Translations under genes and position numbers: made by a program
Assembly (NCBI GenBank): GCA_903866915.1
Contig: CAIPPO010000018.1
Location: 1 to 41,583, forward strand
Direction: 5' to 3'
Origin: an uncultured Mucilaginibacter sp.
GTDB taxonomy: Bacteria > Bacteroidota > Bacteroidia > Sphingobacteriales > Sphingobacteriaceae
Length of the DNA stretch: 41,583 nucleotides
Notes under the pieces: model-generated
Database searches by the model: none
The model's input: only the letters and a program-made list of their open reading frames with translations
What the model was told of the DNA's origin: nothing
Shown here: in pieces, positions 16,688 through 24,481 of the stretch
How the letters are laid out: the number at the start of each line of letters is the position of its first letter
How positions within the stretch are numbered: position 1 is the first letter of the stretch

Positions 16688-17773
16688 ATGAACATAACCC
16701 GCGAACAAGTATTAGAAGCGTTGAGCAATGTAGAGGAACCCGATCTGAAAAAAGACCTGGTTACACTTCATATGATCCAGGATATTCATATTGATGGTAA
16801 CAAACTGAGCTTTTCAGTTATCCTGACCACACCCGCCTGCCCCTTGAAGGCAATGATAGAAAATGCCTGCCGCAACGCAATTGCTTATTTTATCAGCAAA
16901 GATATTGAGGTACAGGTGAATATGACCTCGCAAGTTACAACGCAAAAAAATACCGGCGTTCCGGGGGTTAAAAATATTATCGCGGTTGCTTCCGGTAAAG
17001 GCGGCGTAGGAAAATCTACCGTGGCTGCTAACCTGGCTATCGGACTGTCCATCACCGGCGCTAAGGTTGGTTTGATCGATGGCGATATTTATGGACCTTC
17101 GATGCCTATTATGTTTGGTTTGGAAGGTGCCAAGCCAAAAGCAATTGATATTGATGGCAAAACCCGTATCACGCCTATTGAAAAATACGGTATCAAATTG
17201 TTGTCAATCGGCTTTTTTACCGACCCCGACCAGCCGGTGCCATGGCGTGGTCCGATGGTTTCAACAGCTATCAAGCAATTGTTTAACGATGCAGACTGGG
17301 GCGAACTGGATTACCTGGTTGTTGACCTGCCACCCGGAACAGGCGATATTCATATTACCGTAGCACAAACTTTCCCGGTTACCGGCGCTGTTATCGTTAC
17401 CACGCCTCAAAATGTTGCCCTGGCCGATGCCAAAAAAGGTATAGGGATGTTTATGATGAACGCCATCAATGTTCCGCTGCTCGGTATAGTCGAAAACATG
17501 AGCTATTTTACGCCGGCTGAATTACCCGATAACCGGTATTATATTTTTGGTCAGGGTGGTGGTCAAAAATTGGCTAAGCAGTTGGATGTGCCGTTTTTGG
17601 GCGAGGTGCCTTTGGTAAAAGGCATCAGCGACTCGGGCGATGTCGGTATGCCGATCATCCTGCAGACCGGTAATCCCATGAGCAAGGCATTTGCTGACAT
17701 TGCAAAGCGGGTTGCACAACAGGTAGCCATTTGTAACGCGGCAGCTATTAATAAGACTTTGGTAAATAATTAG
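16688..17773 (+). CDS. Mrp/NBP35-family P-loop ATPase, Fe-S carrier
   Basis: This 361-residue protein has an N-terminal DUF59/MIP18-like domain (about 1-90, with TTPACPLK) and a deviant Walker ATPase beginning at GKGGVGKST near residue 103. Further elements are LIDGDIYGPSMP, LPPGTGDIHIT and VTTPQNVALADAKKG. Relatives (ApbC/Mrp, Ind1) deliver 4Fe-4S clusters to target enzymes. The C-terminal region lacks the CxxC usually found after ENM(S); here it reads ENMSYFTPAELPDN, so a dimer-bridging cluster in the usual place looks impossible. The NifU-domain gene follows after 26 bases, so the two probably form a small Fe-S operon. A TAnnTTTG element ends 8 bases before the ATG. Confidence 0.9.
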   Translation: MNITREQVLEALSNVEEPDLKKDLVTLHMIQDIHIDGNKLSFSVILTTPACPLKAMIENACRNAIAYFISKDIEVQVNMTSQVTTQKNTGVPGVKNIIAVASGKGGVGKSTVAANLAIGLSITGAKVGLIDGDIYGPSMPIMFGLEGAKPKAIDIDGKTRITPIEKYGIKLLSIGFFTDPDQPVPWRGPMVSTAIKQLFNDADWGELDYLVVDLPPGTGDIHITVAQTFPVTGAVIVTTPQNVALADAKKGIGMFMMNAINVPLLGIVENMSYFTPAELPDNRYYIFGQGGGQKLAKQLDVPFLGEVPLVKGISDSGDVGMPIILQTGNPMSKAFADIAKRVAQQVAICNAAAINKTLVNN

Positions 17774-17799
17774 TAATTTTGATTTATAATTAAGTAGAA

Positions 17800-18078
17800 A
17801 TGAGTTTGATAGACCGGGTAGAAAGAGCTTTAGACACGATCCGTCCTTATCTGGAGACTGATGGCGGAAACGTTTCGGTTGAAGAAATTTCACCGGAGGG
17901 GGTAGTGAAATTGAGATTGCTTGGAGCCTGCGGTTCCTGCCCGATGAGCATCATGACCCTGAAGGCAGGGATAGAAGAGGCGATAAAGAAGGCAGTTCCT
18001 GAAGTTACAGCTGTAGAAGCGGTTAACCTGACTGCCATTGACGATCCCAATGCGGTGCTTCCGGCTAATTTCGGTTAG
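17800..18078 (+). CDS. NifU-like C-terminal domain (Nfu) Fe-S protein
   Basis: This 92-residue stand-alone Nfu domain has ETDGGNVSVEEI and the cluster-binding pair CGSC (Cys44 and Cys47) in GACGSCPMS. Such proteins accept and hand over 4Fe-4S or 2Fe-2S clusters. It lies directly after the Mrp-type ATPase, 26 bases from its stop, which supports a joint role in Fe-S maturation. Its length fits single-domain Nfu proteins. Confidence 0.93.
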   Translation: MSLIDRVERALDTIRPYLETDGGNVSVEEISPEGVVKLRLLGACGSCPMSIMTLKAGIEEAIKKAVPEVTAVEAVNLTAIDDPNAVLPANFG

Positions 18079-18121
18079 TGTTAAGGATTGTTAAATTCTG
18101 TGCTGGTTTGCCGCGAATACT

Positions 18122-18129
18122 TATTTTTG
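18122..18129 (+). promoter_or_regulatory. -7 element before the beta-sandwich protein gene
   Basis: TATTTTTG matches TAnnTTTG exactly, 64 bases before the GTG start at 18194. No -33 at proper spacing is visible. Confidence 0.3.
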
Positions 18130-18193
18130 TTTAGTATTTTCGAAACCATTTTATTTGAGAGCAGTATAAATAAAGAATAAAGCCAATTATAAC

Positions 18194-18829
18194 GTGAAAT
18201 ATCTTGTCGGCATATTGTTTGTTTTTTTTGCTGTTGGCGCCTTTGCCCAACAAACGGAAAAGCCGCTGGTACAGTTTACTGGTATCATTTATAATGCCGA
18301 CAGCACGAAGGTTATTGTTCCATACGTAACCATTACTAACGTTACGGCGCACAATCAGGTTTACATTTCCAACTATACTGGTTATTTTTCTTTTGTGGTA
18401 CATGAGCAGGATACGCTTTCGTTTACCAGCATAGGGTTCGCGCCGCAAAAGATTGTTATTCCGGCAAATCTGGCCAGCAGGAGTTATACTTTACAGGTAT
18501 TGATCAAACCACAGATTGTTAATCTGCCTACTTTTAGGGTGTTTCCCTGGGCCACAACTGACGAGTTTAAGAAAGACTTTCTAACTATGAAGCTTGCAGA
18601 CGACGACCTGGAGATTGCCCGTAAAAATATCGAGCGGATAACCAATCCAAATGCAGCCAGTTCTGTATCTCGTGACGGTCCCGAAATACAGTCGGCCTGG
18701 GCTCAAAATGAACATTACGACATCGTAAACTCGCACTCAACGGTCAATCCATTGCTTAACCCTATTGCCTGGGGAACGCTGATCAATCAAATTGCTGCCG
18801 GGGATAAAAGCCGGTCAGACGGTAATTGA
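18194..18829 (+). CDS. exported protein with carboxypeptidase-regulatory-like domain
   Basis: This 211-residue protein starts with GTG. It has a signal peptide (KYLVGILFVFFAVGAFAQ) and a beta-sandwich of the CarboxypepD_reg-like type at about 25-115. That domain shows the typical FTGIIYNADSTKVIVPYVTITN opening and the YTGYFSFVVHEQDTLSFTSIGFAP core seen in TonB-receptor N-termini and surface proteins of this phylum. The remaining 95 residues are helical and polar and I do not recognise them. No barrel follows, so it is a free periplasmic or surface protein. It follows the Nfu gene by 115 bases, with a promoter element between them, and converges on peptide deformylase. Confidence 0.75.
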   Translation: MKYLVGILFVFFAVGAFAQQTEKPLVQFTGIIYNADSTKVIVPYVTITNVTAHNQVYISNYTGYFSFVVHEQDTLSFTSIGFAPQKIVIPANLASRSYTLQVLIKPQIVNLPTFRVFPWATTDEFKKDFLTMKLADDDLEIARKNIERITNPNAASSVSRDGPEIQSAWAQNEHYDIVNSHSTVNPLLNPIAWGTLINQIAAGDKSRSDGN

Positions 18830-18916
18830 TCTGCACCTTGCTTTAAAACAAAAATTTTCTGTTTGCTGCGATTGTTATATCGATCCGGATCAGTCGTATC
18901 GTTTTTGCGTTGCCAA

Positions 18917-19489
18917 TTACCTGCCTTTTTTCTGGGCGGGAAATTTCATCTTGTACTCAACATCCACAATACCCCTGGATATATCATTCAGTTTCTTTTC
19001 GATGAGGCGTTTACGGAGTGGGCTTAGTTTATCAGTAAATAACTTGCCTTCAATATGGTCATATTCGTGCTGGATGATGCGCGCAGCCATACCTTTATAA
19101 GTTTCCTCATGGTGTTTCCAGTGCTCATCGTAGTAAGATATTTTGATGGTTGATTTACGGTAAACGTCTTCCCTAATATCGGGGATACTCAGGCAACCTT
19201 CATTGAAAGCCCATTCCTCGCCGTTTTCCTCTAATATTTGTGCATTGATAAAAACCTTTTTGAAGTTGGCCAGATCAGGTTCATCATCGTCAAAAGGGGT
19301 TGCGTCAATAATGAACAGGCGCATGGATAAACCTACCTGGGGTGCTGCCAGGCCAACGCCGCGGGCGGCGTACATGGTATCGAACATATCGTCCACCAGG
19401 CTTTGGATATGTGGGTATTCAGCCGGTTCTATGGCCGTAGCTTTCTTTCTTAAGACAGGGTCTCCGTAGGCTATGATGGATAACTTCAT
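18917..19489 (-). CDS. def: peptide deformylase
   Basis: This 190-residue enzyme removes the formyl group from N-terminal Met of new proteins. All three family motifs are present: GVGLAAPQVG at 44-53, EGCLSIP with metal ligand Cys99, and QHEYDH with His141, the catalytic Glu142 and His145. The length is normal for a type 1 enzyme. A perfect promoter sits inside the end of the upstream peptidase gene, with only 4 bases between the -7 element and the ATG, so the mRNA is predicted to be leaderless. Confidence 0.97.
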   Translation of the reverse strand: MKLSIIAYGDPVLRKKATAIEPAEYPHIQSLVDDMFDTMYAARGVGLAAPQVGLSMRLFIIDATPFDDDEPDLANFKKVFINAQILEENGEEWAFNEGCLSIPDIREDVYRKSTIKISYYDEHWKHHEETYKGMAARIIQHEYDHIEGKLFTDKLSPLRKRLIEKKLNDISRGIVDVEYKMKFPAQKKGR

Positions 19490-19493
19490 GCTG

Positions 19494-19524
19494 CAAAAAT
19501 AAGGCTTTATTATTTAGGCTCAAA
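19494..19524 (-). promoter_or_regulatory. consensus promoter of def, leaderless geometry
   Basis: On the minus strand TTTG (19524-19521), 19 bases, then TATTTTTG (19501-19494), then 4 bases and the def ATG at 19489. The -33 element lies inside the last codons of the M16 peptidase gene. Confidence 0.75.
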
Positions 19525-20736
19525 AACCAAAGTAGTAAGCCTGTGGTCAAATATTTCATTACTTATTTCGAGCAATTGTTCGGCTGTTACTACTTCAATT
19601 TTGGCGAATACTTGTTCAAGTGTATCCACGTTTCCGAAATCGAGCAGGCTTTTTGCCATCGAAATGATCAGGCCTATCCGGTTTTCTTCGGCTAAGGCTA
19701 TCTGCCCGATAAACTTTTGCTTCGCCTGGTGCAATTGCAGGGTTCCCAGTTTTTGTTCCCGCAGTTTCTTTAACTCGCGGTGTACCAATTTATCGGCCTT
19801 GGCCGCTTTTTCGGTATCGGTTCCAAAATAGATCGAGAATATACCCGTGTCCGAAAAGGGCGCATAGTTAGATTCAATCGTATAAGCGATGCCATATTTT
19901 TCGCGGATCTCCAGGTTAAGACGGTTACTCATGCCTATACCACCTAGCAGGTTATTCAATAATAACAAACCTGTTTTATGCGGATGCCCTGTTGGATATG
20001 CCCGGTTGCCAATGATACAGTGCACCTGGCTGATGGGGCGCTGTATTCTAAGCATTTCGCTATTGAACTCGGTCGGTTTTTTGCGATGCTTGACCGACGT
20101 ATTGGGCGCAACGCTACCAAAATATTTCTCGGCCAGTTTGACGAGTGTTTTCAGATCGTGGTCGCCGATAACGGCGAATACCATCTCGGAGGTATTGTAG
20201 TTTGCGGCGATAAAATCACGTATATCGGCCTGGCTTATTTTGGATACAGATTCCGTTGTGCCTAAAATATTTTTGCCCAGCGGGTGCCCCTTAAACAATA
20301 ACTCTTCAAAATCGTCCTGCACCGCTTCCTCGGGTTGATCAAGGTAGGAGGCAATCTCATCCAGTATCACTCCCCGCTCTTTTTCCAGCTCTTCCTGCGG
20401 GAAGGTAGAATGGAACAGGATATCTTCAAACAGATCGATCGTACGCTCCAGGTGCGGCTTTAAAAAAGAAGCATGGATACAGGTATATTCTTTGGTAGTA
20501 TAGGCATTAAGATCAGCTCCTACCAGTTCCAGGCGGTTTAGGATTTGGTTGGTATTGCGACGTTCCGTTTCCTTAAAAAGAAGATGTTCGATGAAATGCG
20601 CCAGTCCTTCCTTTTGCTCCGGCTCATCGCGCGAACCGGCATTGACCACAAAGCAACAATGTGTAATTGGTGAAGCAAATGGTTTATGTAATATCCGTAT
20701 ACCGTTCGACAAGGTATGGACCTGATAATCGATCAT
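19510..20736 (-). CDS. M16-family zinc metallopeptidase
   Basis: This 408-residue protein has the inverted zinc site HFIEH (His47, Glu50, His51) and the downstream ligand Glu127 in ERGVILDEI, the mark of the active half of M16 (insulinase/PqqF/mitochondrial processing-like) peptidases. The C-terminal half (about 165-408) is the inactive M16_C domain, with QVHCIIGNRAYPTG and GGIGMSNRLNLEIREKYGIAYTI. There is no signal peptide, so it is probably a cytoplasmic peptidase that degrades short peptides. It is transcribed toward def, 20 bases away, but def has its own promoter. A -7 element lies 7 bases before its start. Confidence 0.93.
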   Translation of the reverse strand: MIDYQVHTLSNGIRILHKPFASPITHCCFVVNAGSRDEPEQKEGLAHFIEHLLFKETERRNTNQILNRLELVGADLNAYTTKEYTCIHASFLKPHLERTIDLFEDILFHSTFPQEELEKERGVILDEIASYLDQPEEAVQDDFEELLFKGHPLGKNILGTTESVSKISQADIRDFIAANYNTSEMVFAVIGDHDLKTLVKLAEKYFGSVAPNTSVKHRKKPTEFNSEMLRIQRPISQVHCIIGNRAYPTGHPHKTGLLLLNNLLGGIGMSNRLNLEIREKYGIAYTIESNYAPFSDTGIFSIYFGTDTEKAAKADKLVHRELKKLREQKLGTLQLHQAKQKFIGQIALAEENRIGLIISMAKSLLDFGNVDTLEQVFAKIEVVTAEQLLEISNEIFDHRLTTLVFEPK

Positions 20737-20743
20737 AAGTGCT

Positions 20744-20776
20744 CAAAGATAGGGGTTTAAGTCGGAAAGTCCGCAA
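20744..20776 (-). promoter_or_regulatory. promoter of the M16 peptidase gene
   Basis: On the minus strand TATCTTTG (20751-20744) ends 7 bases before the ATG. A TTG at 20776-20774 lies 22 bases upstream, within the tolerated spacing. Confidence 0.5.
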
Positions 20777-20804
20777 GTCCGAAAGATACGACGGAACCTA
20801 AAGA

Positions 20805-20831
20805 ATTACGAAGTTTTAGAAACTTCGTAAT
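20805..20831. repeat. 12-bp perfect hairpin in divergent intergenic region
   Basis: ATTACGAAGTTT (20805-20816) and AAACTTCGTAAT (20820-20831) are exact inverted copies with a 3-base loop (TAG). It lies between two divergent genes, so it does not end a transcript in either direction, and there is no T-run. It is probably a dispersed repeat or a regulator site. The surrounding bases also hold short direct repeats (AAGTCCG; AATCTGTGA). Confidence 0.55.
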
Positions 20832-20955
20832 GCTAACCGAATCAAAATCTGTGAAATCATCCCAATCAGTAGAAATCTGTGATTCAAAAAAGGGCAAGTT
20901 CAAATGTTAATATCAGAAACTGTATCTTAGCTTTAAAGCCTTAATCAGCAAATTT

Positions 20956-21348
20956 ATGACCAACGTATTTGATGACGTAATGGCTCAGCGCAGCAACGCT
21001 GAGTTGATCGCAATTTTGAACAGCCCTGAGGGCGATTATCAGCCCGCAGCTCTGGAAGCAGCCAAAAGAGTATTCGATGGCAGGAACCTTTCCTTTTCGC
21101 AACTTGAAACAGCCAGGAATCAAATATCAGATGCCAGGGAAAAAGATGAAGCTAAAGCGAATGAGCCACTTTCAGTATTGCCAAAAATACTAGCGTTTAT
21201 TTTTCCAGGAGTTTACCTGATTCTTGTTTCCGGTCTCTTTAATGCCGAAGGGTATGTTCGTAAGGCAAGGGAAATCAGGAGGTTTACATTGTATGGGTTT
21301 TGCTTTTATTTTACATTGGTTTTGTTGGTAATCTTGAGCATATTATAA
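20956..21348 (+). CDS. small membrane protein with soluble helical N-terminus
   Basis: This 130-residue protein starts with a soluble helical region (about 1-75; YQPAALEAAKRVFDGRNLSFSQLE) followed by two transmembrane segments at about 80-95 and 108-128. A short basic loop (RKAREIRRF) separates them. I do not recognise a named family. It may be tail-anchored with a cytosolic helical domain. It diverges from the M16 peptidase gene and stops 3 bases before the stop of the convergent TIM-barrel gene. Confidence 0.65.
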   Translation: MTNVFDDVMAQRSNAELIAILNSPEGDYQPAALEAAKRVFDGRNLSFSQLETARNQISDAREKDEAKANEPLSVLPKILAFIFPGVYLILVSGLFNAEGYVRKAREIRRFTLYGFCFYFTLVLLVILSIL

Positions 21349-21351
21349 CCT

Positions 21352-22290
21352 TCAAACACCCTCCACCACGGCTTTCATCTTCTCCAGCGCCGTCTTCGCC
21401 ACCGTCAAAGCATCCTGCTTATAATAAATCGCATTAAATAATTCAGCTGATAAAATAAGGGGTTGATCATGCCTTTTCAGTATTTTTAATATCCTTTTGA
21501 TGGGTGCCACACCATCGCCGGGATAAATGCGGTCGGCATCGGTGATCACTGCGCGGGAGAGTGTGGAAGGATGATCATTCATATGCAGTATCGGGTTGAT
21601 CTGCGGGTTAATGAATGATAAGGTATCCAATGGTGTATCCCCTTTATACAGGTGAAATATATCCAGCAGTATACCCGCCTTAGCGTTTCCACTTTGCATC
21701 GCGCTGTAAACCACTTCGCTAACGGTGCTGACTTGGTTTTGAAAACCCCACATCTCCAATAAGGGTATTACGTTACGGTTTACCCCCAGATCCAATACCG
21801 TACGGTAACGTTCAGCGATGGTATCCAGGCTGATCGTTGTATCGTTGGTTAGCCCCATAGCGGTTGCGGCGATACGTTTGCAGCCGATTTCAGCCAATTG
21901 GTCCAGCTCTTTTTTCATATGCTCCAGCGCATCCTTTCGAATGGCCTCGTCATCAACGATCCATTTATTAAAGCTGATGCAATTTTCAACCTGCAGGCCG
22001 AGGTCCTTGAGCATCGTTTTCAGCTCCCTTAATGTTCCGCCTGCTGCCAGGTAGGTATTCAGCGAATCGATCCATATCTCGACCGAATGGTAGCCTGCTT
22101 TTGCGGCAATTTCCAACTCTTTAGCAAAGCCCAGGTTTTGCCCCCGGATGGTCGCCATATTCAGGCTGAAGGTAAATACGGGCGTTTTCGCTTTTTTAGT
22201 GGCGGCCGAAATTGGCTCAACGACAGCTGCCCCGGCGCTGATACCAAACAATTGTAATGCCTTGCGGCGACTGATCGTAAGCTTACTCAT
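21352..22290 (-). CDS. sugar phosphate isomerase/epimerase-like TIM barrel, Tat-exported
   Basis: This 312-residue protein begins with a twin-arginine-type leader (ISRRKALQLFGISAGAAVV; Arg8-Arg9), so it is probably exported folded. The rest is a xylose-isomerase-like TIM barrel (AP_endonuc_2 family): ELEIAAKAGYHSVEIWID, CISFNKWIVDDE, IPLLEMWGF, GILLDIFHLYKGDTP, ILHMNDHPS, and a closing LILSAELF. The metal-site residues expected of the fold (Glu in LLEMW, Asp and His in LLDIFH, His in LHMND, Glu in SAELF) are present. The substrate is unknown; oligosaccharide or inositol-type sugars are typical for this family in Bacteroidota. Confidence 0.85.
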   Translation of the reverse strand: MSKLTISRRKALQLFGISAGAAVVEPISAATKKAKTPVFTFSLNMATIRGQNLGFAKELEIAAKAGYHSVEIWIDSLNTYLAAGGTLRELKTMLKDLGLQVENCISFNKWIVDDEAIRKDALEHMKKELDQLAEIGCKRIAATAMGLTNDTTISLDTIAERYRTVLDLGVNRNVIPLLEMWGFQNQVSTVSEVVYSAMQSGNAKAGILLDIFHLYKGDTPLDTLSFINPQINPILHMNDHPSTLSRAVITDADRIYPGDGVAPIKRILKILKRHDQPLILSAELFNAIYYKQDALTVAKTALEKMKAVVEGV

Positions 22291-22368
22291 ATAAATGGTT
22301 ATACCCTAAATATACCTTGATTTTTTAGTTTTTATAACTGTAAAATCTGTTAAATCCACCATAATAAT

Positions 22369-22376
22369 TACATTTA
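22369..22376 (+). promoter_or_regulatory. -7-like element immediately before hpt
   Basis: TACATTTA differs from TAnnTTTG only at the last base and lies 4 bases before the ATG. The -33 position at 19-base spacing reads TCTG. The geometry matches the def promoter, but with weaker elements. Confidence 0.35.
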
Positions 22377-22380
22377 ACCC

Positions 22381-22920
22381 ATGAAGATAGCCGTAGCCGA
22401 CCTGGATTTCGAATTGCAGATACCTTATGCGCAGTTGGAAAAACGTACTAAAGAACTCGCTAAACAGATCAGTGAAGATTATGAAGGCCGATCGCCTATC
22501 ATTGCCGGCATACTAACGGGCAGCTTTTTATTTGTGGCCGACCTGGTTAAAAACATGGAAATACCGGTGGAAGTTACTTTCACCAAACTGGCTTCTTACT
22601 TTGGCGGCACATCAAGCAGCCGAAAAATTCGTGATGATTTCGACCTGACGATCGATATCAAAGGCAGGCATCTGATTCTGGTAGAAGACATCGTTGACAC
22701 AGGTAATACGCTGCACTACCTGGTCGACAAACTGCGGGTCCGCGAACCAGCCTCTATAACCGTTTGTACGTTATTATTCAAACCTAAAGCCATCGAAGTT
22801 TCTGTCGAAGAACTGAAGTACGTAGGCTTCGAGATCGAAAATGAATTCGTGGTAGGCTATGGCCTTGATTATCGTGAGCAGGGACGTAGTTTGATGGGAA
22901 TCTATCGGAGGATTGGATAG
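22381..22920 (+). CDS. hpt: hypoxanthine phosphoribosyltransferase
   Basis: This 179-residue purine salvage enzyme converts hypoxanthine or guanine plus PRPP to IMP or GMP. The PRPP-binding motif VEDIVDTGNT is at 101-110. An active-site loop with KLASYFGGTSSS lies near 69-80, and the base-binding region is near FVVGYGLDYREQGRSL. The length is normal. A TACATTTA element lies 4 bases before the ATG, pointing to a near-leaderless message. It diverges from the TIM-barrel gene. Confidence 0.95.
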   Translation: MKIAVADLDFELQIPYAQLEKRTKELAKQISEDYEGRSPIIAGILTGSFLFVADLVKNMEIPVEVTFTKLASYFGGTSSSRKIRDDFDLTIDIKGRHLILVEDIVDTGNTLHYLVDKLRVREPASITVCTLLFKPKAIEVSVEELKYVGFEIENEFVVGYGLDYREQGRSLMGIYRRIG

Positions 22921-22941
22921 CCAGAATTAGCTGTACTGGTT

Positions 22942-22961
22942 ATCCCGATAGCTATTGGGAT
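22942..22961. terminator. near-perfect palindrome between convergent genes
   Basis: ATCCCGATAG (22942-22951) pairs with CTATTGGGAT (22952-22961) with one G-T pair. It lies between hpt and the convergent transglutaminase-like gene. A T-rich tract is lacking, so this is a weak terminator candidate. The sequence also resembles the short dispersed ATCCCGAT-type repeat, another copy of whose core (TCCCGAT..ATCGGGA) sits at 24412-24429. Confidence 0.35.
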
Positions 22962-23043
22962 GGTTGTTCAATTTAGGGAGAACAAAGGTGATTTACTATC
23001 AATACAAAGTTAAACCGGGAAAAATAAACCAATTCAACCCAAT

Positions 23044-24153
23044 CTAACGTATCGTCTTCAACAATTCATTTGACGAATCAAGTCCCAGTTGACATTTTTC
23101 TAATAAATCACGTGCATTGATCTGGTTATCAGTATAGTTGCTGATCTTGCTGAGTAGTTTTATTGCCTTGCTGTACCCATCGATGGCATTGTTGATGACT
23201 GTTTTGTTATAATCGCCTTGCGGTACCGGGTTACCGCCGTTGTCGGATATCGATTTGTTATAAGAGTTGACCGCTGCATTATAGTTATCGGTAGCAATAT
23301 TTCCCAGATCAACTGCCCGGTTATAATAGTGATAGGCATAATCGGCCAGCACCGGGTAAAAATAAAAGGCATTGTCGGCAGATTTTAATTCCTGGCTGTT
23401 TTTATCCAATTGCTCAAATTGGCGGATACTGTCCGCATAGTTTAAATATCCTGATGAATTGCTGAGCATATCCTGGTGATTATTAAAACTTTGAAAAGCA
23501 TTCATGGAAACCGGGTGACTGAGCAGCTGCCATTGCGGATCTGCTGGCAGGTGTTTTTCTACAAATAGCTCAGGAGCCGTAAATAGCTGGGATATATCCG
23601 GTTTAAAGTAATAATGCCAGTTATCGTCGACATATTGTACATAGCCGCTGCTCCAGGTAAGATCAAGTAAGTAATAGTGACCCTCAAGGTTGACGAGGTT
23701 CCACGAATGGTTTGCTTTTTCGAATTTTTTCCCCGGCTTGTAGTCGAACGCTTTAGCATAGCCCGTTATAAAATAGCAGGGTATTCCGGCACGATCACAC
23801 ATGGCTTTGAACAGCTCTGAATAGTCCTGGCAAACCCCCTTTTTACTTGCCAGCGTGCCGGCTACGCCATTAGAATTATAAACTCCGCTGCGGAAACCTT
23901 CGATATCATAACTAATGTTTTGTATGATCCAATAAGAAAAGGTTTTGACGATATCCTTTTTGCCGCTCGCCGCTTGCTGGAGGTAATTCACCAGTTTGTC
24001 TATATCCTGCGCTACATCGAACGGCACACTGCGGGCATGGTTATATAGCCTTTGATCGATAGTATCTGCAGTCGGGCTGATCGTTTTTTGTGAAAAAACC
24101 CGGAAACTCAGGCTCATGGCAAACAGCATTAACAGACATACCTTGCTTCTCAT
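23044..24153 (-). CDS. exported transglutaminase-like cysteine protein
   Basis: This 369-residue protein has a signal peptide (cleavage near VFSQ, residue 22) and a transglutaminase/kyphoscoliosis-type domain at about 50-170. The triad is Cys108 in KKGVCQDYSELF, His149 in NHSWNLV and Asp164 in YLLDLTW. Such domains act as cysteine peptidases or crosslinkers in the envelope. Residues 220-360 are helical with a tetratricopeptide-like look (YHYYNRAVDLGNIATDNYNAAVNSYNKS, INNAIDGYSKAIKLL). The substrate is unknown. It reads toward hpt, and a 328-base intergenic region separates it from mfd upstream. Confidence 0.85.
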   Translation of the reverse strand: MRSKVCLLMLFAMSLSFRVFSQKTISPTADTIDQRLYNHARSVPFDVAQDIDKLVNYLQQAASGKKDIVKTFSYWIIQNISYDIEGFRSGVYNSNGVAGTLASKKGVCQDYSELFKAMCDRAGIPCYFITGYAKAFDYKPGKKFEKANHSWNLVNLEGHYYLLDLTWSSGYVQYVDDNWHYYFKPDISQLFTAPELFVEKHLPADPQWQLLSHPVSMNAFQSFNNHQDMLSNSSGYLNYADSIRQFEQLDKNSQELKSADNAFYFYPVLADYAYHYYNRAVDLGNIATDNYNAAVNSYNKSISDNGGNPVPQGDYNKTVINNAIDGYSKAIKLLSKISNYTDNQINARDLLEKCQLGLDSSNELLKTIR

Positions 24154-24481
24154 TTTTACCTGATTTTTGGCCTACCTAAATTAATAAAAACTTTTTTGAT
24201 ATCTTGGATGATGGTCTAAAGGGATACCTTGCGATTGCCACGTCGCTGCCAACCCGCAATCCCTCGCAAAGACATTTTTTTTTAATACTGGATAAAATAG
24301 CGTTGGCCTGCGGACCCAGCGGCTTTCGATGTAAGATTAAAAAGAGGGAAGGGTGTCATGGTGAGCTTGTCGAACCACTGTGCGGAAAGGCCTTACCCGC
24401 GCAAACAAAATTCCCGATTGCGATCGGGACACCAAATCAACTTATTCAACTTAACCAACACAATCACCCTATTCACCCCAA
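24154..24481. other. intergenic region with dispersed-repeat remnants
   Basis: No gene is supported here. The region holds pieces that look like decayed dispersed repeats. They are an intergenic TTGCGATTGCCACGTCGC / CCTCGCAAAGACA block (about 24230-24285), a GGTGAGCTTGTCGAACCA block near 24360-24377 of a kind common between genes in many bacteria, and a hairpin TCCCGAT (24412-24418) with ATCGGGA (24423-24429). A short open frame at 24204-24530 crosses these repeats and the mfd end and is not credible. Confidence 0.5.
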
